DNA of 50,880 nt, taken from Natrinema soli (GTDB lineage Archaea > Halobacteriota > Halobacteria > Halobacteriales > Natrialbaceae). Both the position numbers and the translations under genes were made by a program. Position 1 is the stretch's first letter, and the number at the start of each line of letters is the position of its first letter. Below are positions 34,711 to 42,952 of the stretch, piece by piece. Under the pieces are notes generated by a model. That model saw nothing but the letters and a program-made list of their open reading frames with translations. It made no database searches and was not told where the DNA came from. Location of the stretch: the NCBI RefSeq assembly GCF_028618695.1, contig NZ_JAQIVI010000214.1:1-50880 (forward strand). The letters are read 5' to 3'.

Positions 34711-35673
34711 TGACTTGATGTTCTCGGCGAAGATGGCGTTTCGTTCCGACTCGGGGACGTCCAGTTCCTCAAGCGTCGGGACCGTGTTCTCGTAGCACTT
34801 GCGGCCGCCATCCGTACCGAACGGGTAGTCTGCGGCGAAGACGAGCTGGTCCGATCCGAAGAAGTCGTGGCCGCATTCGAGGGCCGATTCCGAGCCGCTG
34901 ACGGCGAGGTCGCCGTAGAATTTCTGAAACTGGGCCTGGGGTCCGTCCTCAAACTCCGGGAGCGTCGTCCGCGGATATACGTCGCGCTGTGTTACCCGTT
35001 TGTTGTAGAAGTTCTCGATCCGCTCGTGGTAGAACGGGACCATTCCGCCCATGTGGTGGGTAATGACGTCTGGATCGTGCTCATCCATAATCCCGCTCCA
35101 GACGAGACGCGCCATAGAGAGCGTCGTGTCGAACGGCCAGCCGAGCATCTTGTGATCCATGTACTCGTCGGTCCAGTCATGCCAATCGTGGAGTTGGGGA
35201 TGGATCCAGACGGTAGCGTCGAGGTCGTCGACCGCCTCCCAGAACGGCCGGAACTCCTCCGCGTCGAGCGGTTTCCCGTCGATGTTGGAGAAGATCTGGA
35301 CGCCGGGCATCCCGAGATCGCGGACGCACCGTTCGAGTTCCTCGACGAAGTCGCCGTCCAGCTTCGGTAGCGTTCCGGCTGGAATGAACTGGTCCGGGTT
35401 GTCTGCCGCCATGCCTTCGACGGCGTCGTTGGCCAGCTGCGTCGCCTCGAGAGCGTCCTCCCGATTGATTCCGCGCCAGATCGACGGCCGGGCGAGCGTG
35501 AGTACCTGCTGATCGATGTCGAACTCCTCCATGTGACCGATCCGATGGTTGACATCGATGAGGTGCTCCGCGTTCGTCAGTTCTTGGAGTTCATCGGTCG
35601 GATGGATGTCGTTCATTCCGTCGATAAACGATTCTGGCAGTATGTGGCTGAATGCGTCTATCCGTTCTGGCAT
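34702..35673 (-). CDS. COG2159 amidohydrolase (ACMSD-like), unpaired copy 2
   Basis: 323 residues, paralogous over its full length to the gene at 26792. Metal-site regions are RIDAFSHILPESF, VWIHPQLHDWHDW, VITHHMGGMVPFY and FAADYPFGTDGG. The His-His-Met-Gly stretch sets this pair apart from the three Rieske-linked amidohydrolases, which have Glu-containing motifs there. It is divergent from the second tctCAB operon, sharing a 146-base AT-rich intergenic region, so uptake and first catabolic step may be co-regulated. Decarboxylation of an aromatic acid is the family-based guess. Confidence 0.88.
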   Translation of the reverse strand: MPERIDAFSHILPESFIDGMNDIHPTDELQELTNAEHLIDVNHRIGHMEEFDIDQQVLTLARPSIWRGINREDALEATQLANDAVEGMAADNPDQFIPAGTLPKLDGDFVEELERCVRDLGMPGVQIFSNIDGKPLDAEEFRPFWEAVDDLDATVWIHPQLHDWHDWTDEYMDHKMLGWPFDTTLSMARLVWSGIMDEHDPDVITHHMGGMVPFYHERIENFYNKRVTQRDVYPRTTLPEFEDGPQAQFQKFYGDLAVSGSESALECGHDFFGSDQLVFAADYPFGTDGGRKCYENTVPTLEELDVPESERNAIFAENIKSLL

Positions 35674-35819
35674 ACACTGTCATCCCTTCCGCAATCACAT
35701 GTAATATCCTTTCCCGGATACTTTTGCTACTTCCTCATCCGATCATATTGCGTATATCTTAGCGACTTGCCAATATCTATATATGGTGTTAGTGTATACT
35801 TCGCATACGGTGAGTTCAC

Positions 35820-36812
35820 ATGAATGAACCTGTTCCCGATCGTCGAACAGTTCTTAAGTCAGCCGCCGCTGGATCCGTCGGGATCATAGCCGGCTGTATG
35901 GGAGAGGGGGGCGAACAATCGGAGTTCCTCAGCGAGGAGATCACGTTTATCGTTACATTTTCTCCGGGCGGTGGATTCGACACGTACGCACGGGGCCTCG
36001 TCGATCTCCTTCCGGACCACCTCCCCGAGGACGTCGATTTCGTGGTCGAAAACTCGACGCCGAACTTCACGGGGTTGATGGACATCTGGCGCGCCGATCC
36101 GGATGGACACACGATCGGAACGACCGCGGCGCTGGGCATGGTCGCGCGCCAGATCGTCGAGGATGTCCCCTATGACATGCGCGAGTTCACATGGCTCGCT
36201 CGGATGGCGCTGACGGAGTACATGATCGCGGCCGGCGCCGATACCGGGTACGAAAGTGTCGATGACCTTCGCGAAGCCGACGAAGTAGACTGGGCAACGC
36301 CCGGAGCGGGGACGACGGCGTGGCTCGCGAGTATCATCTCGGCGTCCGATCTCGAGATCAATTTCAACGTGGTCAACTTCGAAGGGACTCAGGAGGCCGC
36401 CGCCGCGGTACTGCGTGGCGACGCCGACGTGATGCTCGGACCGACGACGACGCCGTCCCTGACCGAACCGCTCAACGCAGGCGACATGACACCAATCGTC
36501 TCGTTTACGGATGAACAGCCCGAGACGGTACCAGAAACCGACACGGCTACCGATATCGGTCAGGAAGGGCTGATGAACCTGAACCTGAATCGGCCGGTGT
36601 TTGGTCCGCCGGACATTCCCGACGACCGGGCAAATACGCTGTCGGAGTCCATCGTTGAAACGCTCGAATCAGACGAGATGCAGCCGTGGGCAGAAGAGAA
36701 CGAACGACCGATCAATGCCACGGGACGCGACGAGATGAGCGACACTATCTCGGGTGCATTCGATACTCTCTCTGAATACGAAGACCTACTCAATGATCAC
36801 TTAGATCAATAA
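35820..36812 (+). CDS. tctC: TctC-family solute-binding lipoprotein, system 2
   Basis: 330 residues. The N-terminus is PVPDRRTVLKSAAAGSVGII followed by the lipobox IAGC: a Tat lipoprotein signal. The mature start has ITFIVTFSPGGGFDTYARGL, the TctC/Bug substrate loop. VDWATPGAGTTAWLASIISA and VLRGDADVMLGPTTTP are further family blocks. It heads a compact tctC-tctA-tctB operon; its stop overlaps the tctA start (TAATG). It is only moderately similar to the TctC at 8714, so a different carboxylate is probably bound. Confidence 0.92.
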   Translation: MNEPVPDRRTVLKSAAAGSVGIIAGCMGEGGEQSEFLSEEITFIVTFSPGGGFDTYARGLVDLLPDHLPEDVDFVVENSTPNFTGLMDIWRADPDGHTIGTTAALGMVARQIVEDVPYDMREFTWLARMALTEYMIAAGADTGYESVDDLREADEVDWATPGAGTTAWLASIISASDLEINFNVVNFEGTQEAAAAVLRGDADVMLGPTTTPSLTEPLNAGDMTPIVSFTDEQPETVPETDTATDIGQEGLMNLNLNRPVFGPPDIPDDRANTLSESIVETLESDEMQPWAEENERPINATGRDEMSDTISGAFDTLSEYEDLLNDHLDQ

Positions 36813-38335
36813 TGTCTGCTATAATAGATGCACTGCTCTCAGCCGCCCTTACCCTCTTTAGCTGGCCGACTATCCTGTATGTCGTGATTGGCGCCATGCT
36901 CGGGATGCTGTTCGGCCTGCTTCCGGGGCTCGGGGGACCGATCCTGTTGTCACTGCTCATTCCGGTCACCTACGGCTTTGATCCGGAGGCGGCGATCGTC
37001 CTCCTGGCCGGGTCGCTCGGGGGCGTCGCGTTCGGTGGCAGCATCACCGCGATCCTGATCAACACCCCCGGGACGCCGCCAAATGCCGCGACGACGTTTG
37101 ACGGCTACCCTCTTGCCAGACAGAACAGAGCGGGTGAGGCGCTCGGGATCTCCGCGACGGCGAGCGCGCTGGGTGCGATGTTCGGCCTCATCGTCCTGGC
37201 GCTGCTGATCCCGGTCGCCCGAGAGGTCATCCTCGCGTTCAGTCCGCCCGAGTTCTTCTGGATCGCGGTGCTCGGACTGACAGTGATCGCGTTCGTTGCA
37301 CAGGGGAGCTTCCTGAAGGGGCTCGTCTCGGGCGGGCTCGGACTGCTGATCTCGTTTATCGGGTTCAGCGGCGTCGTCGGGACCTACCGGTTTGGGTTCG
37401 GAACGGAGGTCCTCTGGGGTGGCATCGAACTGATCGCGGCGCTGATCGGACTGTTCGCGATCGCGGAGGTGATCAAACTCACCGTCGAGGAGACGGAGTC
37501 GATCGCGGACAAGGAACAGGCCGCCGTCAGCGGCGGACGTCTGAAGGGCGTCAAAACGGTGTTCAAGCACTGGAATGTGTTCGGTCGATCAGCGCTAATT
37601 GGGACGATAACTGGGATCATACCTGGGGCTGGCGGTACTGTCGCTAATTTCATCGCCTACATTCAGGCTGCTCAGACGTCGGACAACCCTGAGAAGTTCG
37701 GCCACGGAGCGGTCGAGGGAGTCATCGCCAGCGAAGCGTCGAACGACGCGAAAGACGGCGGTTCGTTGCTTCCTACGCTCGTGTTCGGAATCCCCGGTAG
37801 CGCGACAGCAGCCGTCCTCTTGGCTGGGCTGATCCTCCACGGCGTCAATCCCGGACAGGATCTCCTAACGAGCGAGCTACCGACGTTGTTCCTATTATTA
37901 CTCGCCTTGTTGGTCGCGAATCTCGTGACCTCGCTGATCGGGGTCTCGATTGCGAACCAGCTCGCGAAGATCACGCACGTCCCGGTCCAGCTGCTGATTC
38001 CGGTCGTGCTGACGCTGAGTCTCGTCGGTGCGTACGCGCTTCGGTCGAACATGTTCGACGTGTTCGTCGCAGTCGCGTTCGGGTTCCTGGGCTACGGGAT
38101 GGTGATCTACGATTACTCGCGCGTCGCAGTCATCATCGCGCTCGTGCTCGGACCCCTAATGGAGAACTCGTTTATCCAGTCGCTGCAGATGTCGGACTCG
38201 GGGTACTGGATCTTCGTCACGCGACCGATCTCGTTCGTCCTTGCGTTGCTGATCGTCCTCATGCTCGTCATGCCTCTTGTCCGTTCAATCGTCTCGTTGA
38301 ATGGTATCAAACCGACGCTCCGCGGAGGTAGCTAA
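36812..38335 (+). CDS. tctA: TctA-family membrane protein, system 2
   Basis: 507 residues with about 12 hydrophobic segments. Signatures are GMLFGLLPGLGGPILLSLLI, ITAILINTPGTPPNAATTFD and, in the second half, TGIIPGAGGTVANFIAYIQA with ASEASNDAKDGGSLLPTLVF. These are the paired glycine- and proline-rich loops of the TctA family. It overlaps tctC by one base and is followed by tctB after two bases, so translation is coupled. Homologous throughout to the TctA at 12739. Confidence 0.95.
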   Translation: MSAIIDALLSAALTLFSWPTILYVVIGAMLGMLFGLLPGLGGPILLSLLIPVTYGFDPEAAIVLLAGSLGGVAFGGSITAILINTPGTPPNAATTFDGYPLARQNRAGEALGISATASALGAMFGLIVLALLIPVAREVILAFSPPEFFWIAVLGLTVIAFVAQGSFLKGLVSGGLGLLISFIGFSGVVGTYRFGFGTEVLWGGIELIAALIGLFAIAEVIKLTVEETESIADKEQAAVSGGRLKGVKTVFKHWNVFGRSALIGTITGIIPGAGGTVANFIAYIQAAQTSDNPEKFGHGAVEGVIASEASNDAKDGGSLLPTLVFGIPGSATAAVLLAGLILHGVNPGQDLLTSELPTLFLLLLALLVANLVTSLIGVSIANQLAKITHVPVQLLIPVVLTLSLVGAYALRSNMFDVFVAVAFGFLGYGMVIYDYSRVAVIIALVLGPLMENSFIQSLQMSDSGYWIFVTRPISFVLALLIVLMLVMPLVRSIVSLNGIKPTLRGGS

Positions 38336-38337
38336 CG

Positions 38338-38892
38338 ATGCAAGACCGATTGAACCGTGACCGATTGAAAGAGTACGCAGCGATTCAGCGGCTGTTAGTC
38401 ATCCCCGAGCGCTACATCGAGATCCTCTTCACGGTGACACTGCTGGCGTTCGTCGGCTTGTTCCTCTGGATGGCGCCCGATTACGGCCGATACGGGAGAC
38501 TCATCCCGCTGCTCATCGGCGTTCCAACGTTCGCGTTTCTGGCAGTGACGACCCTCGGGCTGCTCTCGACTCGGTTCGGGCGCTTCCTGAATCGGTTCAA
38601 ACTCAACGATATCCTCGATATGAGTGGCAGCGTTTCCCAGTTCGCGGACGACACAAACGAGTCCCAGCCCCTGAGTGTGCAACGATTACAAATGCTCGTC
38701 ATCAGCGGCTGGATTCTGCTCCTGACCGCGCTGTTCGTCAACGTCGGCATCAAGGAGGCGATTGCGGTGTTCTTGCTCGGCTACTATCGGTTCCAGGCCG
38801 GTCTCAGTATCGGTCGGACGGTCGCGTACAGCGTCGTGATCTGGGGCTTCATCTATGCGGTCTTCGAGATCCTGCTGGGAACGCCACTCTGA
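38338..38892 (+). CDS. tctB: TctB-family small membrane subunit, system 2
   Basis: 184 residues. Four hydrophobic segments are seen (YIEILFTVTLLAFVGLFLWM, LIPLLIGVPTFAFLAVTTLG, MLVISGWILLLTALFVNVGI, VAYSVVIWGFIYAVFEILLG), with a hydrophilic loop after the second. This is the expected topology for the TctB/DUF1468 subunit, and the gene is directly behind tctA. Sequence similarity to the TctB at 14235 is low, as is normal for this subunit. Confidence 0.88.
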   Translation: MQDRLNRDRLKEYAAIQRLLVIPERYIEILFTVTLLAFVGLFLWMAPDYGRYGRLIPLLIGVPTFAFLAVTTLGLLSTRFGRFLNRFKLNDILDMSGSVSQFADDTNESQPLSVQRLQMLVISGWILLLTALFVNVGIKEAIAVFLLGYYRFQAGLSIGRTVAYSVVIWGFIYAVFEILLGTPL

Positions 38893-39104
38893 GTTCGGTT
38901 CCTTCTTCATCCGATATCCTCCTCCTGCGGACGACTCTGCCACCGATTTTGACGAGTTCGGAGTATTATCACAGTACAATAGTCGCCGTCTCCGTCGTTT
39001 CCAGCGGTGAAAATGGTTCGTCTCCGTCGGTAGACACGTCACAGATCGGTCCAACGTTCGGCTGATATCAGCCTCTCGACCACCGACTGTCGCTTCGAAC
39101 CGCG

Positions 39105-39470
39105 TTACAGCTGAACGAGCACGTCGCCGTCCTCGACTACGCAGTCGAACGTGCCGATACGCTGGCCCGAGGCCTCGTGTTCGCCCGTTTCGAGGTCCCA
39201 CTCCCAGAGATGCCACGGACAGGACACCGTACAGGCCTCGGTATCGACGCCGCCGCGTTCTTCCGTCCAGGTGTCCTCCGCGTTGATCTTCCTGTCACCT
39301 GCCTTGCACAGCGGGGCTCGCTGGTGCGAACAGCGGTTACTGATCGCGTAGTAGTTGTCACCGGTGTTGAACACGGCGATCTCGATTCCATTGACGTCGA
39401 ATCCTTCGCCCTCTCCTTCTGGAATGTCGCCGACCTCTGCAACCTTCGTGAAATTTTCAGTATCAACCAT
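39105..39470 (-). CDS. Rieske [2Fe-2S] ferredoxin, copy 3
   Basis: 121 residues from MVDTENFTKVAEVGDIPEGE; longer in-frame starts upstream lie inside the amidohydrolase gene. Cluster ligands are NRCSHQRAP (Cys47, His49) and VSCPWHLWEW (Cys84, His87). The loop between them is long, as in copy 2. It follows the amidohydrolase stop (39482) by 11 bases, and the gene order amidohydrolase then Rieske is the same as in the other two pairs. Confidence 0.93.
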   Translation of the reverse strand: MVDTENFTKVAEVGDIPEGEGEGFDVNGIEIAVFNTGDNYYAISNRCSHQRAPLCKAGDRKINAEDTWTEERGGVDTEACTVSCPWHLWEWDLETGEHEASGQRIGTFDCVVEDGDVLVQL

Positions 39471-39481
39471 TGATCTCTGTC

Positions 39482-40615
39482 TTAGATGTCGAGGATATCG
39501 GTGGCGTTTCCATTGAGGATTCGTTCTCGCGTCTGGTCGTCGAACGCCCGCGAGGTGTAGAACCACGTCGGTGGGTCCAGCGTCTGGTGGGGCCAGTCGC
39601 TCGAGTAGATGAACATGTCCTCGGCCATCGACAGGTCGAGGAGGTTCTCTGCGGCGCCGGCGCTTCGAGGCAGCGCGAACGGCTGAGTACAGAGATAAAT
39701 GTTGTCCCGAAGGTACTCGCTGGGCGCACGCTGCAAGTAGCGATCACCAGAGTCCATCTTGCGGGGCGTGATCTGAACGTCTTCAGGGTGCATCTCGTAG
39801 AACTCGTCCATGCGGTAGCGGAGGAACGGCACCCACCAGTGGCCACCTTCCTGAATCACGACGTTCAGGTCCGGAAACTTGTCGAAGACGCCGCGCATGA
39901 TCATGTTAACCACGTTGACCATCGCGTGGATCGGCCAGTCGAAGCCGAGCACTTCGGTCCACGTGAGCATGTCGTCCCCGATGTAGGAGTGTTGGGGCCA
40001 GTAGGCCAGCGAACCGTGGAGCAACAGCGGCAGGTCGTTCTCGACGAGCGCTTCGAAAACTGGGTCGTACTGTTCGTTGCCCCACGGGACTTTCGGATCG
40101 AACCACGAGTAGGCCGCGACGATGTTGTCCTCATCGGCGACGCGGTCGATCTCCTCGACGGCGTACTCCGGATCCCACTTTGGGACCATCATCGATGTGT
40201 AGACCCCTTCGTCGACAAAGTTGTCGATCATATAGTCATTAGCCGCCTGACAGACGGCGTTCTTTAGGACGGGGTGGTGCTGGAGGTTGAGATTGTTGAT
40301 CCCCGGGTTGACGATCGGCTCGTCGACGGCGATCGACTCACAGGCCTCGCGGACGTCCTCGGCGTACTTGGCTCGCCCCTGAGTGAACAACCCTTCCTGT
40401 CCTTCCTTGATAGCATACGCCGCGTCCCACTTGCCCATCACAGGCGTTGCACCGAACTCAGTCGTTAACCTATCCAGTACCTGATCGTCTTCGACGTACG
40501 CCAGCAACTCGTCTTCCTGCGGATTGACGTGAAAGTCCAGATCGACGATATAGTCCTCGAACGCCTGATCCGGTACTTCGGCTTCCCGGTCCAGTTTCTT
40601 GACTGATGATACCAT
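39482..40615 (-). CDS. COG2159 amidohydrolase (ACMSD-like), Rieske-linked copy 3
   Basis: 377 residues, closely related to copy 1 at 23408 throughout. Metal-site regions are YIVDLDFHVNPQ (Asp-x-Asp-x-His), LLLHGSLAYWPQ (His), VVIQEGGHWWVPF (Glu) and YSSDWPHQTLDPP (Asp). The shared blocks VNPGINNLNLQHHPVLKNAV and LGFDWPIHAMVNVVNM match PGLNYLPSAHNPRMKTAV and LGLGWPMHAIMFVGNL in copy 1. Two operator-like 15-mers and one 22-bp repeat lie within 225 bases upstream, and an IclR regulator is the next gene on the same strand upstream. Reaction unknown; see copy 1. Confidence 0.9.
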   Translation of the reverse strand: MVSSVKKLDREAEVPDQAFEDYIVDLDFHVNPQEDELLAYVEDDQVLDRLTTEFGATPVMGKWDAAYAIKEGQEGLFTQGRAKYAEDVREACESIAVDEPIVNPGINNLNLQHHPVLKNAVCQAANDYMIDNFVDEGVYTSMMVPKWDPEYAVEEIDRVADEDNIVAAYSWFDPKVPWGNEQYDPVFEALVENDLPLLLHGSLAYWPQHSYIGDDMLTWTEVLGFDWPIHAMVNVVNMIMRGVFDKFPDLNVVIQEGGHWWVPFLRYRMDEFYEMHPEDVQITPRKMDSGDRYLQRAPSEYLRDNIYLCTQPFALPRSAGAAENLLDLSMAEDMFIYSSDWPHQTLDPPTWFYTSRAFDDQTRERILNGNATDILDI

Positions 40616-40707
40616 ACATTCTATTGTACTGAATCGCCCTTATTCAAACTTCTGGTCCGAATGCCGTGCGGCGATCACTCTCAAGCCGTTTTCATCAGTA
40701 CATATTG

Positions 40708-40722
40708 TTCGGTAATACCGAA
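40708..40722 (-). promoter_or_regulatory. Perfect 15-bp palindrome TTCGGTAATACCGAA
   Basis: A perfect inverted repeat with a single central base, 93 bases before the amidohydrolase start. It fits the consensus TTCGG-N5-CCGAA of the four two-part elements but lacks the 22-bp partner. Its symmetry is that of a site for a dimeric winged-helix regulator such as IclR. Confidence 0.65.
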
Positions 40723-40786
40723 TTTGACCAGGAAAATTATCCGTTGGTAGTCTCGAAGCAAGCGAGCTCGCTTCCGTTCGCAAATC

Positions 40787-40838
40787 TTTACAATGGTACG
40801 TATGTATAGGAAGGCGGAAAATGTTCGGTAACGCCGAA
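40787..40838 (-). promoter_or_regulatory. Two-part operator-like element, copy 4 (between IclR and amidohydrolase copy 3)
   Basis: In plus-strand orientation a 22-bp repeat beginning TTTACAATGG and ending TGTATA (40787-40808) is followed after 15 bases by TTCGGTAACGCCGAA (40824-40838). Read on the minus strand this 15-mer is TTCGGCGTTACCGAA, identical to the copy-3 site except at one base. Unlike copies 1-3 the element is inverted relative to the gene it precedes. Confidence 0.62.
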
Positions 40839-40891
40839 TACATGTTGAGCGGTGTAGGGGACGGTACGCAAACGGGAAGAACTGATACGTA

Positions 40892-41665
40892 TCAGTTCGG
40901 TGGATACTGTAGTTTCAGTTCGAGTTCGTTCGAGGCTTCGAGTAACAGCGGTTTGATCTCTTCTTCGCATCGTTCGATAGTGAGCCGGTTGGCGGGCCCC
41001 GAGATGCAGATGGCGCCGTAAACCGTCTCTTCACCGAGGACGGGCACACTGATCGCTAGCAATCCATTCACGGTTTCTTTATTGTTGAAGGCGATTCCTT
41101 CCTCGCGAATCGTCTCCAGTTCCTCCCGTAGTTCGTCGGGATCGGTGATCGTATGAGGTGTTAGCTCTGGGAGACCGTGCTGGTCGATGATTTCGTCGAC
41201 CCGCTCATCAGGAAGATGGGCTAGAATAACCTTTCCGGTCGCGAGGTGGTGCAGATGCGCCCGGCCGCCGACGCTCGCGTGCGTCTGGACGGCCTTTTCG
41301 CCCATCGCCTTCTCTAGGTACACTGCTCGTCCGTGTTCCTCGACGATGATCCAGGCCACCTCTCCCGTTTCCGCTGCGAGCTCCTCGAGTATCGGTTTCC
41401 CCATCTGCGCGATAGGCATATCGTTCTTGACGAACATACCGTGATTGAGGAATTTGAGACTGAGTTCGTACTCGTCTCCGGTTCGGACGACGTATTCGTT
41501 GCTCTCGAGGGTTGTGAGATGACTGAGTATCGTGCTTTTCGCAAAGTCCAGCTCATCGGCAAGGTCCGCGAGCGTTGCGCCGTTCATCGACTGTAACGCT
41601 TCGACAATCTCGAACAGCGTGCCAGTCGATTTGACCTGTCGACTGGATGAGTTCCCTGTTGCCAT
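40892..41665 (-). CDS. IclR-family transcriptional regulator
   Basis: 257 residues from MATGNSSSRQVKSTGTLFEI; a longer frame upstream overlaps the IS element and is discarded. Residues 12-66 form the winged helix (ATLADLADELDFAKSTILSH), and residues 75-255 the IclR effector domain (AETGEVAWIIVEEHGRAVYL, ATGKVILAHLPDE, YGAICISGPANRLTIERCEE). IclR proteins bind short palindromes near promoters of aromatic-acid and carboxylate catabolism genes and respond to the substrate. It is the only such regulator in the island, lies directly upstream of an amidohydrolase-Rieske pair and is the natural candidate to bind the 15-mers. An IS6 element sits just beyond its start. Confidence 0.93.
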   Translation of the reverse strand: MATGNSSSRQVKSTGTLFEIVEALQSMNGATLADLADELDFAKSTILSHLTTLESNEYVVRTGDEYELSLKFLNHGMFVKNDMPIAQMGKPILEELAAETGEVAWIIVEEHGRAVYLEKAMGEKAVQTHASVGGRAHLHHLATGKVILAHLPDERVDEIIDQHGLPELTPHTITDPDELREELETIREEGIAFNNKETVNGLLAISVPVLGEETVYGAICISGPANRLTIERCEEEIKPLLLEASNELELKLQYPPN

Positions 41666-41712
41666 ACCGTGTAGTCGAACGTAATCCGTAAAGTATTTTC
41701 GTGTGCTAGAAC

Positions 41713-42407
41713 GGCGCTGTTTCGTTAAGCGTGAAAAGTGAGGCGGTACGATTTTATGGTGTCCATGCCAAAAATCGACCGCCTCAGGGGTGTAGCGACT
41801 GGATCGATTTGAGTTTTGTGGAGCGAGAGCGGACACCGCGTCAACTGATGGAACTCGGTATTCGACTCCATCGTGCTGGTCTCTCGCTTTCGAATACCGT
41901 TCGAGAATTAGAGAGGTTCGGTGTCGAGCGCAGTCGCAATGCAGTCCATGATTGGGTTCACAAATGCGATATACAGCCGGTGGTTGACGAGGAACCGAAT
42001 CACGTCGCGCTTGACAAGACGGTGATTCAACTTAACGAACATCGCTATTGGCTGTACACTGCTGTTGATCCAGAAACGAACAATATTCTCCATATACGGC
42101 TGTATTCGACGACTACGACTGCGTTGACAGAACGGTTCTTGCACGAACTCGCTGAGAAACATGATCTTGATGATGCCATGTTTCTCGTCGATGGAGCAAA
42201 ACATCTCCAGACTGCACTCCGTCGATCTGGGCTCCGATTTCGATACGAAAAACATGGGAATCAGAACGCTGCTGAACGTGTCTTCCACGAGATAAAGCGA
42301 CGTACCTCCTCGTTCTCAAACTATTTCAGTCACGCACAACCGTCAACAGCCGAATCGTGGCTTCAAGCTTTCGACGTCTGGCACAATGCTACAAACTAAA
42401 CACGACC
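41713..42407 (+). mobile_element. IS6-family insertion sequence
   Basis: About 695 bases bounded by imperfect terminal inverted repeats, GGCGCTGTTTCGTT at 41713-41726 and AACTAAACACGACC at 42394-42407 (10 of 14 positions pair). Length and single transposase gene fit the haloarchaeal ISH14-like branch of IS6. The 8-base flanks do not match, so no target duplication is visible; the element is either old or was placed by recombination. It lies just upstream of the IclR gene. Confidence 0.8.
41731..42399 (+). pseudogene. IS6-family DDE transposase, N-terminal frameshift
   Basis: 222 codons are open. The catalytic triad is VALDKTVIQLNEHRYWLY (first Asp), MFLVDGAKHLQTAL (second Asp) and AERVFHEIKRRTSS (Glu). 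The natural start would be ATG 41765 (MPKIDRLRG) followed by the block CSDWIDLSFVERERTPRQL, but these two are in different frames, separated by one extra G in a run of four at 41787-41790. As it stands the protein must start at a GTG at 41731 outside the usual place or further inside. Activity is doubtful. The TAA lies within the right inverted repeat. Confidence 0.8.
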
Positions 42408-42456
42408 ATAGGCACCTCACCGAATTCTTATACCGATTCACTCGGATCATCATACT

Positions 42457-42897
42457 ATGGGGAGTGGCTCATCAGAGGCGGTGATACTGCTGGTAGAAGA
42501 CAACCCCGGCGATATTCGTCTCATCGAAGAAGCCTTCTCAGACGGCAACATCGGAAATACGCTCACCACCGTCATTAATGGCCGAGCAGCACTCGACTCT
42601 ATCAATCAACATGGCGAGTACGAAGACGCTCCCCAGCCGGGCATTATACTGCTTGATCTGAATCTACCAAAAGTGGACGGAGAGGACGTTCTACATGAGA
42701 TCAAGCACCACCCAGAACTGGATGACGTACCAGTGATTGTCTTAACCGGGATGGATAAGAGCTTGATTGAATCCCGGGATCTCGATCATGATGCGGACGA
42801 AGATGCAGTCCTCGAAAAACCGGTTGATCCTGGCGAGTTTGTTGAGCTAATTCGGTCGTTCGAGCAGTTTCGGTTAGCAGTTATGCGAGTGGACTGA
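42457..42897 (+). CDS. Stand-alone response regulator receiver domain
   Basis: 146 residues, a single CheY-like domain without an output part. Acidic pocket VEDNPGD (Asp15), phosphorylation site ILLDLNLPKVDG (Asp67), Thr97 in VIVLTGMD and Lys121 in VLEKPVDPGEF are all present, so it should be phosphorylated by a histidine kinase. The spacing fits the small haloarchaeal Rcp1-type regulators. No kinase gene is near. It stands between two insertion elements, so its present position may result from transposition. Confidence 0.92.
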   Translation: MGSGSSEAVILLVEDNPGDIRLIEEAFSDGNIGNTLTTVINGRAALDSINQHGEYEDAPQPGIILLDLNLPKVDGEDVLHEIKHHPELDDVPVIVLTGMDKSLIESRDLDHDADEDAVLEKPVDPGEFVELIRSFEQFRLAVMRVD

Positions 42898-42952
42898 CGG
42901 GAATAGCTTCTGCGGTAAGTCCTTGACCTGTACTGAACGATTAGTAGTGTGA

